From Ailanthus altissimus (taxonomy: Eukaryota; Streptophyta; Magnoliopsida; Sapindales; Simaroubaceae), in contig OX327704.1 in the NCBI GenBank assembly GCA_946807835.1, forward strand, positions 5,270,001-5,334,000: a DNA stretch of 64,000 nt. The letters run 5' to 3'. The translations under genes and the position numbers were made by a program. Of the stretch, positions 35,312-44,710 are shown piece after piece. The first letter of the stretch is position 1. Every line of letters starts with the position of its first letter. The notes beneath the pieces are model-generated. The model ran no database searches. It saw only the letters and a list, made by a program, of their open reading frames with translations, and was not told the origin of the DNA.

Positions 35312-36838
35312 TTTTGTTTACACTCAAAATGTAATTCGACTATCACAATATAGATTAAGGTGTTGATCCCACGATGAAGCTTTTGAAAAAAATAGGTTAG
35401 TGAAATAAAAATATTAAAACAATCACAAATGAGAAAATTAATTAGTTGATTTATATGAATGAGATAGAATTGTATATGAATTTAAAGAGAAGTTGTATGA
35501 TGATGTAAGCAAGGCTTTGAGAATCATAATTATTCTTCATAAATTTATTTTATACTTTGATTCAATGTTTATAACTCAATTGAAAGTTTTACATCCCAAA
35601 AAATCAATCGAAAGATATGTAAAATATAGCACATTTGATAATATAAATATTTGGTATTACTAAACTCTTGGAACACATTAACACAAACTATGTTCATTTA
35701 TACAAGTTATCTAAGACCAACAATATATCATTTTGATAATATTATAGTAAAAGATCAACTTGAATATCAACCAATTATTGTCTTTACATGTTATTTAAGA
35801 TCGACAATATATCGATTGACAATATTACAGTAAAAGATTAACATGTAAAACAATGTAACCAATAACAATTATAATTCAACAAGAGTCACATAAAGAAAAC
35901 ATGACTGAAAAGATATGAAACATGAGAATTATAACCTCTAGATTATAGGAAAATAATATATAAGAGTTTAGACACAAGCAAACTTATAAATATTTATTTT
36001 TCTTGACAATGAATCAAAGTATAGAAGTAAATTTATTATACATAAAAGTTCATCTCTAGCCTTGCCAAGAACTCTAAGCTAGCTTATAATGCATAGTAAA
36101 GAGAATTATATAAGAGAATTGTGAAGCATTAAAAAAAGTACATTAGCCTCTTAAGGGTGTCCTTATACAGGCAATGAATGAAAACATGTTTATTATGACT
36201 TCAATCTTTAATAATTTAGGCCACCCACTCCTTTTGGTCGACATAAAAGTTGTATAATTTTGTCTATTCTTTTCATATCTATAAGGTTCATTCAATTTAG
36301 ATGAGTATCCAATGAGATATGAACAAAATATCAAAGATATGTCAGATTTCGGCCGACAACCCTTTTTTCAATTTGTAATACAATTTGGTCCATGATAAAG
36401 AATTCTTTGTATTTTACTATCAACATAAGAGTTGTTGATAATTGAGTAAGAATTTTTCAACTTCAAGCATCATACTAATTTGATACGTATTTTATGAAAT
36501 AATGTCCAAATACGTGAGGTGGGTCAAGCTGTATAGAAGTTGTAATTCAGTTCTGTTATATTCTATTTTTGGCCCATAAAATGTTAGATTTGGCTTTTCA
36601 ACTGTACTTCAAGTTTGTATAAGATTGAGTCATATTCCTCCAAGTTAAAGAATTTTTTCATTTCAATTTTTACATTGAGAGTTACGTCAGTTTTACTAAA
36701 CCTGTGCAAATAACATTCATTAATCACCATTTAAGGACAACACTTTATTTCAAGCTTAAAAATACAAAAATGTTAAAATTAGTGACATTAAATGGTGACT
36801 GAATCTCTTAACAAATATGCATTTTATTGTGCTTATTA
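35312..36838 (-). repeat. Athila 5' LTR
   Basis: 1,527 bases, matching 24744-26303. Small indels distinguish it, for example a deletion near 36,235 and an extra CCAAATACG near 36,505. Confidence 0.85.
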
Positions 36839-37708
36839 GGCAGCACTCACGAGATTACCTATAAACCACCAGACCGAGTAAGGCTCAGTGAGGTGTACCC
36901 TTTAAACGTGCAATGTATAGTTCGTAGGGAGGTGGCACTCATGAGATTACCCATAGACTATCAGATAAGGTAAGGCTCTATAGAGTATACCCTATGAATA
37001 TACAGCTTTAAATACATTGAAGACACACACCATAGGGAGGCTGCACTCACGAGATTACCCACAGACCACCGCACCAGGTAAGGCTCTGTGAGGTGTACCC
37101 TATAGACGTGCAGCTTATAGTTCGTATAGGGGTGGCACTTATGAGATTACCCACAGATAAATGGACATGGTAAGGCTCTATAAGGTATACCCTATGAATA
37201 TTCAGCTTTGAAGACATTGAAGACACACACCATAGTGGGTGGCACTTATGAGATTACCTATAGACCATCGAACTGGGTAAAGCTTAGTGAGGTATACCTT
37301 ATAGACTTGTAGTGTATAGTTCGTAGGGAGGCGGCACTCATGAGATTACCTATAGACCACCAGACAGGGTAAGGCTCTATGAGGTGTACCGTACAAATAT
37401 ACAACTTTGAAGACACATGCCATTGGGGGCGGCACTCATGAGATTACCCACAGACCATCGGACTGAGTAAAGCTCAGTGATGTGTACCTTATAGACGTAC
37501 AACATATGGTTTGTAAAAGGGCGGCACTCATGAGATTACATATAGACCACCGGACAAGGTAAGGCTCTATGAGGTATACCTTACGAATGTACAGCTCTAA
37601 AGACCTTAAAGACTTACATACTATAATGGACTGCACTAATAAGATTACACACAGACCATCAGATTGGGTAAGGCTTTGTGAGGTGGACCTAATGAACGTA
37701 CAGTGCCA
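36839..37708 (+). repeat. Tandem array with alternating 92- and 108-base units
   Basis: Unit starts (GCACTCATGAGATTACC word) occur at 36842, 36935, 37043, 37135, 37242, 37335, 37432, 37524 and 37633, giving spacings of 93, 108, 92, 107, 93, 97, 92 and 109. Short units end in GTGTATAGTTCGTAGGGAGG; long units contain TGAAGACACACACCATAG. So the real period is a dimer of about 200 bases. It lies in the 3' untranslated region of the Tat element, where tandem arrays are known in this clade. Confidence 0.85.
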
Positions 37709-38219
37709 AAAAAGGACTGATCATCAAAAATTGACTAGGTACCTATAACTATCTCAGAAAATAACCAAGTGGTAAAAAAAGGTATGTGCTGGTTGACTCA
37801 ATGATAATCTCATCGGTACAGTTTCATGTTAATAATTTTTAAAGTTCATTAACTCTAATTTCCTTCATGATATATGAATCATTCTATTCAGCTCGAATTT
37901 GATAAATCAACTTGGCATAAAGAGATTATTATTTGATCTTGACTAACATAATTTTCTCTCAAGCATGGGATATTATTACAGGCTGTTCGCCTACATTACA
38001 TTATTATGTCGAACGAGATATTACCATATGTTATGAATTATTATGAAAGAGCAAGTTTACGTCAATGTTTACCAAGGCAAATATAAAAAAGTAGGTTTGC
38101 AAAGACATTGCAACACAAATTACACAGAAAGAGCTACTTATATTCATTGACAAAAGAAAATTACAAAAATTCAAAAGGGAAAGAAAAAGTACAAGAATAG
38201 AACAACAAAAAAAGATATC
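37709..38219 (+). other. Tat 3' region between array and antisense ORF
   Basis: AT-rich, no ORF. It lies downstream of the antisense ORF's stop and may contain its terminator region. Confidence 0.45.
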
Positions 38220-39089
38220 GACTTATGTTGCTGAAGTCGTGTCAGTTGCCTCTAAATCTACTACAATGGCTGCCCAAGATTGAATATGTTCGGAGGAGGA
38301 TTGACCGAGATATGAGGATTAACCGAGGTAGTATTAGCAGATTCCAAAAATTAAATAGCAATAGCAGAGGCAGCATTAGCCCTGGCAGCAGCAGGGGCAG
38401 CATTAGGCCCTGGTAATAGTAGCAGAAACAACATCAGCACCAACAGCAAGGACAGTAGCAATAAGGGCAGTTCAGCCCGAATAGTGGGGGTAGCTTTAAC
38501 AGGAACAGCATCATCAACAACAAGCTCGACCACCTCAGCAACATCCCAAGCCCCAAAGGTCTCCCATTCATGGAATGACCCCCTAATGACCAGTTTCATA
38601 TCCACTAGAGGTTAATCTCAGGGCAGTTTTCCTTAAAGAGGGCAATTGAGCTCTGGAAGCCTTCAACTGCCCCTTGACAGAAACCTTCCTCATGACCAGC
38701 AGACCAAGAACTCTATTGATCTTTCGATTAGACAAAAAAAAATTATTTTTGGTCTGCTTGACCAGTTCTCGCTCCTTTTGAGCCGCTGTGAGCTACCTCT
38801 CAAGCTTGTACTTTTGGTTCATCAACTTAGCAGTATGGCTCTCAGCCACTGTTAGAGAGTTAACCATCTCCTGCTCAGCCAACCTCTGCTGATGCTCTAA
38901 CTTTGAGACCCTACTCTCTGCTTCAGCACTGTTAGTCTCCAACTCCACCACACGAGCGCCCATCTCATCCTCCTTCTCCCATTTTTGGGCGGCCACCTTA
39001 ATGGTTTATAGAACCTCGACCTTTGAGAGCGCGAGGCTCTCCTTGGATTGGTAGGTCTGAGTTACCATGTCTAATATCTCAGTCCTGAA

Positions 39090-39188
39090 CTAAAATAATA
39101 GATACACGAACTACACAACAAAAGAAGATGGTTAGAATAGGAAAATAAATAAATAAATAGCTTGAAAATAGAATAAAAGAGAACTTAC
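39090..39188 (-). other. Probable intron 2 of the antisense ORF
   Basis: On the - strand: GTAAGTTC donor at 39188, T-rich interior, TTTTAG acceptor ending at 39090. Removing it joins the IGFALD segment to FRTEILDMVTQ, both coding-like. 99 bases, a normal plant intron length. Confidence 0.55.
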
Positions 39189-39693
39189 ATCCAATGCGAA
39201 CCCTATTGCAGCATAGAACCCTATAATGAGGTCCAAAGATGAAACCTGACCCATCCAGGCTAGGGTCAGGTACCTTTCTATCTCATGTATCACGGATAAT
39301 AGAAAGGCTAAGTCCTCCCTCCTCTCAAGGACTAGCGTGGAGGGAGACACACGAAAAAGGATCCTTCACTTGTCAAAGGCCTCTCTCACCTCCCAAACCG
39401 AGCGCCCCTACAGTCCAGCCAGAATAGGGCACTTGCGTTAAGGCCTGAACTGATGAGCCCTGTCCCCTACCTTGTGCTTGAGAGAACCGTTGGGTTGTAG
39501 TTTGTCCCCTCCACTGAGAACCAGTTTGAACTTGCCATCTTCCCTGGGTAGGGGGACTTATCACTCGTCCTCCTTGGGGACTCTTCCTGTTGTGTTTGGC
39601 AAGTTATCCCTCATCCACGAGCTAGATCCCTAACTTGGGTTCTCCCATCAAAACTGAATAGCATTTCCATTACATTGTTGGGGTTGAGGGAAC

Positions 39694-39764
39694 CTACATT
39701 GTTAGAAAATTAGAAAAATAAATAATAAGACAGTAGGAAAAATGAACGAAAGAAAAACTTGTAC
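39694..39764 (-). other. Probable intron 1 of the antisense ORF
   Basis: On the - strand: GTACAAG donor at 39764, TTTCTAAC branch-like word, ATGTAG acceptor ending at 39694. 71 bases, T-rich. Confidence 0.5.
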
Positions 39765-40090
39765 TTAAAGAAAAGTTTGTGGGAAAAACCCATTCTCCCT
39801 ATTTCTTCTTGGGGACTGTCTGATTCTATTCCCTCTAACAAAGAACCATTTTCCCTTCAAATCTTTAACTAAAGAAGGGAAACCAAGAGTTAGATTTTGG
39901 AGGCCATAGAAAGAGAGATAGTAGATACCTTTCTAGCTTCTACCATTACTCATAAAATGGTATAGGTAGTACAGCTCCTGAAAATTATAGAGGACAGCCC
40001 TGTCCTTGCCCAAAAGACATACAGACCAGCGAAAAACCTATAGGAATATAGGTTTAGCTGAGAGGGAGCTACTCATTCAAACTAGACATA

Positions 40091-40903
40091 TGGTTTCTTA
40101 TATTCAGAAAATAAAGAAAAACTCACTCGAGGGAAGCGCAAAAATCAAATCACAAAAGTAAATACCACAGCAACGATCACCAAGAAGAACACTTCTACTA
40201 GAAAGATGAAAGCAGAAAGAAGACGAGAGAAAAATGCAGAGGAAAGAAGAAAATAAGTATAGAGTATAGATTTTTATAGCCAACAAAGCTGAAGAATTAT
40301 AGTCGCGCATTAAATACACGTCTCTTCAGAGTTCTTCATCTGAACCGTTAAAATTTAAAATTTCAACGGACTAGATCATCTCAGTCACCAAAATGTCACT
40401 CAGAAACAGAAGAGATGTGATGTTCTGGTTTTAGCCACCCCCAGCCATACGATGAAATAAGGGATCAACGACAAAGATCAGTTCTCGTATTTTGAGATAT
40501 ATTTTCACATGGATCAAGGATGACATTTCAAAGATCTTTATCATCATTACTTGACAAGATCAAAATATGAGGAATATTACCAACTATACAGATCCTAAGA
40601 AAAACCTAGAAAGTAACTGTCGGCTCAATACTCTAGAAAGCAATTGCAATAGTAGAGTCGAACTCAGCCACTTAGCATAGTGTCATCAAGATTAGGACAT
40701 CAGAAAAATCTGTTGGACTTGCTCGCTCAGACTGCTAGTATAAGCCAAAAATACTCTCAGAAATAAAGATTTCAAGCATGTATGAGGAGCGAAGAACCAA
40801 GCAAGTATTAGAAGCGAAGACCCGAGCAAGCATAATAAAAAATAATTTTCAATTTTGAATAAATCAAAACTAAAAACTAGTAGACCCTCATTCCTCTTAG
40901 AAA
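40091..40903 (+). other. Tat 3' region before the 3' LTR
   Basis: No convincing gene. It probably contains the promoter of the antisense ORF. No clear polypurine tract was found next to the LTR. Confidence 0.4.
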
Positions 40904-41024
40904 ATCACCATAAGGCCCAACCCTTACAGGCCTAGGAAACCTAACCCTTTAGGGAACTCCTTTGTGGGCTAACCTCGAGAGCCCAAATCCAAGACAGCAT
41001 AGGCCACCAGAAAGACATCAGAAC
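40904..41024 (+). repeat. Tat element 3' LTR, first part
   Basis: Matches 18221-18340 (AAGGCCCAACCCTTA, CTAACCCTTTAGGGAA and CCACCAGAAAGAC words). Interrupted after 41024 by the Copia solo LTR. Confidence 0.82.
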
Positions 41025-43000
41025 TGTTAGAATATGTGCTTACGTGTCATCTCTTTATGTATAAATATTTATTTAATATTTATACTAGTATTATCATTTC
41101 ATTAAATCGCTAATTATATTTGTTATATAGTAAAATGCTTGTAACGTTTCAGATATTGTATGATCTGAAAGAGTTCAATTTTGACCTAAATGAGTTTAGA
41201 TCAGTGTTAAGAATTAGCAACGCTGAGAGTTATAAATGCTAAGAGTTGGCACTAATAAGAGTTATCAGGTTATAAGAGTCAGTGATATCTAAAGAGTTAA
41301 AGTCTCATCTGAAATGGGCAAAGATCTGAAAATATATTAGTAATGACGTAGTTGCAAAGAGTTACAAATAGTGCTAGGAAATGTCATTATACAAAAATGT
41401 TATCAAATATTATATTCCTAAACTATCTTCAATGATGTTGGCCTGTCAATGAATATCTTAATAAATATATAGATTGTCTATGTCTATGTTTAGATGATCC
41501 AGATGGTTAGTTTTAGTAGACCATGAGTTTAGTGAAAGCTTGTGTAGAGATACTGATATTCAGTAAGGACTGAATACTAAATAGACTCACAAAAACCTTC
41601 AATAAACATCCCATAAAGCCGTCAATTGAGGATCTTTCGAGTTGAATAGTATTCGTGGTCCTTTGACCTGAGTGCCATGGTGGGCTTGTAAGTGATCCAC
41701 CATATTTTGGTTTCACACATATCAGAAACCTTTAATGGTCTGACCGCTAGGTATCATTGGGTATGGTCCGATGCTCATAAAGTTCAGTGTGCATAGACAT
41801 GGGATCCATCAGCTCATTTAGGTGAGTAATATATCATAATGCTCTAAGATTGTATTTCAGAAAGTCTTATGGCCATGAGCAGTAATTCCCGAGAAAAGAG
41901 TTTAACCTTAAGGATAAATAATATCACAAAAGTGTTTGAGAATATTATTTATTGAAATACAATTCTAAAGATAAGCTTACGGTCGGACATATAAAGATTT
42001 GACGATGTTGATCTATATCTCTGCTCTACCTGTATATGAATGATGGAAGGATTATACGAATATGTTATAACCTTAACTTGTATAGTCTAACGCGTTGCTT
42101 TATAATATCTATAACGTGTGTGTGGGGAATCGTTTACGGACATATGGAGTTTCATATGATAATTTGGGCATAGACCTAGAAAGTCTTACAATATGAAGTG
42201 TACTTGTTGTGTATTAGGGCAGCATTATAGATTGAACAGTTCCATCCTAGAAATTTCAGCAAACCGAAAATATATTTTAGGATTCCTTGGGTTATGCACG
42301 TGTCTAGACTTAAATGTTAAGTACATCACTTAATTAGTTTTTGAATAATTGAATAAATATTATTTAAATAAATAATAATATTTATTTACTTGTTTATTAT
42401 TTTGGTTTAGGTAAAAAACATATACTCAATTAGTTATAACAACCACCAAATCTTATTTTTTAGTTTGTTGGCCACTTAATCAATTTTGGGAGCACTTGTG
42501 AAGTGCTTAACATACCTAAAAATTGAATTGAATAATTGATTAACAAATAATGAAGAAAAAATGGGCAATGAGAGAGCATTGGAGAGAGTTTTTGGTTTTG
42601 GAGAGTTTTTCTTTGAACAAAGAGTTGTGAGAAAAATTAGAGAGAAAAGAAATAAATTCTTCTTATTTTTATTTCAAGAAACAAAACTTTGTTGCTAGAA
42701 ATTCAGTTGTTACTATTCTAACTTCACAATCTCACCGAACTATTATGAACTATAATTGAACAATAGTGTACTTCAAGGTGAGCTCAAAGTTGGAGCTAGA
42801 AAGAATTTGGAATTAAAATCTTTACCGAAGTTCTTTAAGGGTATGTTTTCTGTCATCATTGTGTTGTTAATGATAAAATTTATATATGTATATATTGGTT
42901 ACATGCTTAATTCCGCTGCGAAATTGTGTATATGACACATATATTTAATTTTTTTTAATATGTACACAATTACATACACACACCCTAAAACATGTTAACA
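41025..43000 (+). mobile_element. Copia solo LTR with AGAAC duplications
   Basis: Starts TGTTAGAATATGTGCTTACG and ends CATGTTAACA, 1,976 bases. Flanked by AGAAC at 41020-41024 and 43001-43005. Sequence before and after joins into the Tat 3' LTR without gap. Same LTR family as Copia-1. No internal region, so it formed by LTR-LTR recombination. Confidence 0.9.
41513..41716 (-). CDS. Conserved antisense ORF within Copia solo LTR (hypothetical)
   Basis: 67 codons, containing KYGGSLTSPPWHSGQRTTNT and RSSIDGFMGCLL. Homologous in place and reading to 9627-9896; the N-terminal third is lost to a stop. No known domain. Confidence 0.25.
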   Translation of the reverse strand: MKPKYGGSLTSPPWHSGQRTTNTIQLERSSIDGFMGCLLKVFVSLFSIQSLLNISISTQAFTKLMVY

Positions 43001-43940
43001 AGAACTAAGTCTAAGGATAAACTTCCAATGAAGAACCTGGTCGGTCGCTTAATCCAATTTCAATCAAAGACATGTGCATATCTCTCATGCATACTCTCAC
43101 TCAAATTGACCAGGATCAAAAACTCCTACACAACAAAGAGGAGCAGGATAAGAAAATTGGCTCGATACAAATACCAAGTCAACCTCATGGCAAACAGCTT
43201 ATGCATTCCGACCAAGTACTATTACAGGAACAGAAACAAGATTTAACTAGCAATGATGAAGTACATTATAAAAAAACTAGCTCGATAAGAAACGTCAAAC
43301 TGCTGTAAAGCAGAAGTATAGCCAAACCACTACAGGGCTGAACAGAAGGTAATCGGGCTTATTATAGAAACGAGTTTAAAGAGGATACCAATATTATAAA
43401 AGAAATAGAATTATGGGAAAAGAAGAACTACAATGTCTTTAGGAAAGAATCCCTCAAATTACACCAAGAGATTAGGATAACCTAAAATTAGCAAGACTTA
43501 CCCAACTCAACCACAAAATCGACGAAGATAAGCATAAGGAATATTCCCTGAAGACTAATGCTATAAATAGGTGAGAAAATCACAACAGAGAAGAGAAAAA
43601 AAAAGGGGAGAGAGTTTTTCTAGTACTACATTCTTTATTTTGGCTTCAACTTTTTTCTGCATTGAGCATACTTTTGACCGTTTTCCTTATTACTCTTCTA
43701 AACCTCACTAAAATAACCTTTTTTTGACTTAAGCATCGGACAGTCTTCACCAGAATCCACCCCAGCGAGGCCTTAACAGTAGTTTCAAGTGTTTTATAAG
43801 TGTTTGATTATTAATAGAAAGAGAGAAGAAGATCCAGATTTCAACCTACAAGCCCAATAAAATGAAGCCTAATGTGCTGATTCTCGTAATAATAAAAATT
43901 CAAAGCCTATTGACTCAAAAAAAACTATTTTTTTCAATCA
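43001..43940 (+). repeat. Tat element 3' LTR, second part
   Basis: Begins with the AGAAC duplication and matches 18337-19265. Ends TTTTTTCAATCA. Confidence 0.82.
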
Positions 43941-44218
43941 ACGATATCAAAATAATATTTGTTGGAATTACTTATTCTGACCCCATTTCCCTTGTCCTCC
44001 CATCTTTTTCTTTGCTCACAAATGTTAATTCCTGCATGAATGTATGATTGTAATTTCTGTAATCTGTCTCACAAATTAATTACTATCAAAACAAAACCCA
44101 CCAATATATAAGGAAAATTCACTTTGAGAGAATTTCTATATTCCAAATATTCGGTAGGGCTGCTTTCTAAAAAAACTATTTAGTAAGGGCTTGATCTTGA
44201 TGGGAGCTATGAATTAAG
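43941..44218. other. Spacer right of the Tat element
   Basis: Possibly single-copy DNA; nothing recognised. A small open frame at 43862-44047 overlaps the LTR edge and is not considered real. Confidence 0.45.
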
Positions 44219-44512
44219 TACATTATGGGGATATTAACACTATCACTCCTTGAGATTTATATAAATTACACTTTAATGGTAGCTTTTGTTTACGAACTTT
44301 ATCACTTTTTTTACTTAATTTAAAGAACAAAATATCCTCGAGGTTATAATTTTTTTTATTATGTAAATGACTAAAATATTTTTAAATGATAAATATATTT
44401 TCATTTTCAAATTAAATAAAAATTATAACAGTATAATTAAAACCAAAACTGTCATTAAATAGAATTTGTGTAAACATAAAAAGATGATAGTGTTAATATC
44501 CCGTATATTATG
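44219..44512. mobile_element. TIR MITE with 8-9-bp target duplication
   Basis: Terminal inverted repeats GGGATATTAACACTATCA (44228-44245) and its complement (44485-44502). Flanks TACATTATG (44219-44227) and TATATTATG (44504-44512) are a target duplication with one mismatch. About 275 bases without coding capacity. A 9-bp duplication would suggest a Mutator-derived MITE, 8 bp a hAT one. Confidence 0.82.
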
Positions 44513-44710
44513 AACAAAACTTCTCTCACCATTTATGATCATGACTGCAATCAGTTGTACAATTCAATAATTGTTTGGAATTCGTAACTTATGCATTACA
44601 AAATTCTAAGAGAATACCAAAATTTATAAGAATTAGATAATGGTGATAGAGTTGGAGGTGGTTTACTATTTGGTGAGAAAGTTTTAAAAAATGTAAGAGT
44701 TGGTTTTTTA

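Larger units (their letters stand above)
24744..36838 (-). mobile_element. Athila-type Ty3/gypsy element with captured LOG pseudogene
   Basis: Direct LTRs (24744-26303 and 35312-36838) enclose a - strand gag-pol. The primer site (35291-35310) is next to the right-hand LTR, so the element reads right to left. Protease, RT, RNase H and integrase motifs are those of the Athila clade. A long leader with AT-rich tandem repeats precedes gag, and a 3-kb region follows integrase, where Athila elements often hold extra coding sequence. Here that region holds a LOG pseudogene. TG...CA-type ends are visible on the left LTR (TGATG...CATCA); the target duplication is not clear. Confidence 0.85.
38220..40090 (-). 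pseudogene. Antisense spliced ORF of Tat element (PF04195-like, coiled coil)
   Basis: On the - strand opposite the Tat genes. From about 40,080 the reading goes through a helical region (FFAGLYVFWARTGLSS near 40,020-40,040) to LVKDLKGKWFFVRGNRI near 39,825-39,875. The latter matches the KGWKxRFFFV signature of the 'putative gypsy type transposon' family (PF04195). Two stretches with GT...AG ends, 39694-39764 and 39090-39188, interrupt the reading and are likely introns. Downstream is a coiled coil (ARVVELETNSAEAESRVSKL, within 38793-38996), then an Ala/Leu-rich low-complexity tail. A few stops show it is decayed. Extra antisense ORFs of this kind are known in Tat elements; their role is unknown. 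Confidence 0.65.
18220..43940 (+). mobile_element. Tat/Retand-type Ty3/gypsy element with nested insertions
   Basis: LTRs of about 1.05 kb lie at 18220-19265 and at 40904-41024 plus 43001-43940. A GGCGTCGTCT-type primer site follows the 5' LTR at 19273. Gag-pol on the + strand has protease, RT, RNase H, a second RNase H-like domain and integrase, the Tat-clade order. A long 3' region carries a tandem array and an antisense ORF. Removing the Athila element (24744-36838) and the Copia solo LTR (41025-43000) leaves about 11.6 kb, a normal length for the clade. A target duplication is not certain; AAAAT at 18215-18219 and 43949-43953 is possible if the LTR edge is a few bases further out. Confidence 0.82.

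Noticed and set aside
24739..36845. Target duplication for Athila
   Set aside because: Candidate 5-mers AAGGG and GGCAG or TTAGG do not match; array sequence on both sides makes chance similarity likely.
36840..37710. CRISPR-like array
   Set aside because: Units are directly adjacent and similar over their whole length; there are no unique spacers, and the context is a plant retroelement.
38351..38605. Separate Ala/Leu-rich small protein on the - strand
   Set aside because: It overlaps the low-complexity tail of the antisense ORF in a different frame. The GCAGCA-type repeats keep all frames open.
43072..43308. Two overlapping frames in the Tat 3' LTR
   Set aside because: They lie within LTR sequence. 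The matching part of the 5' LTR (18,400-18,650) has stops in the same frames.
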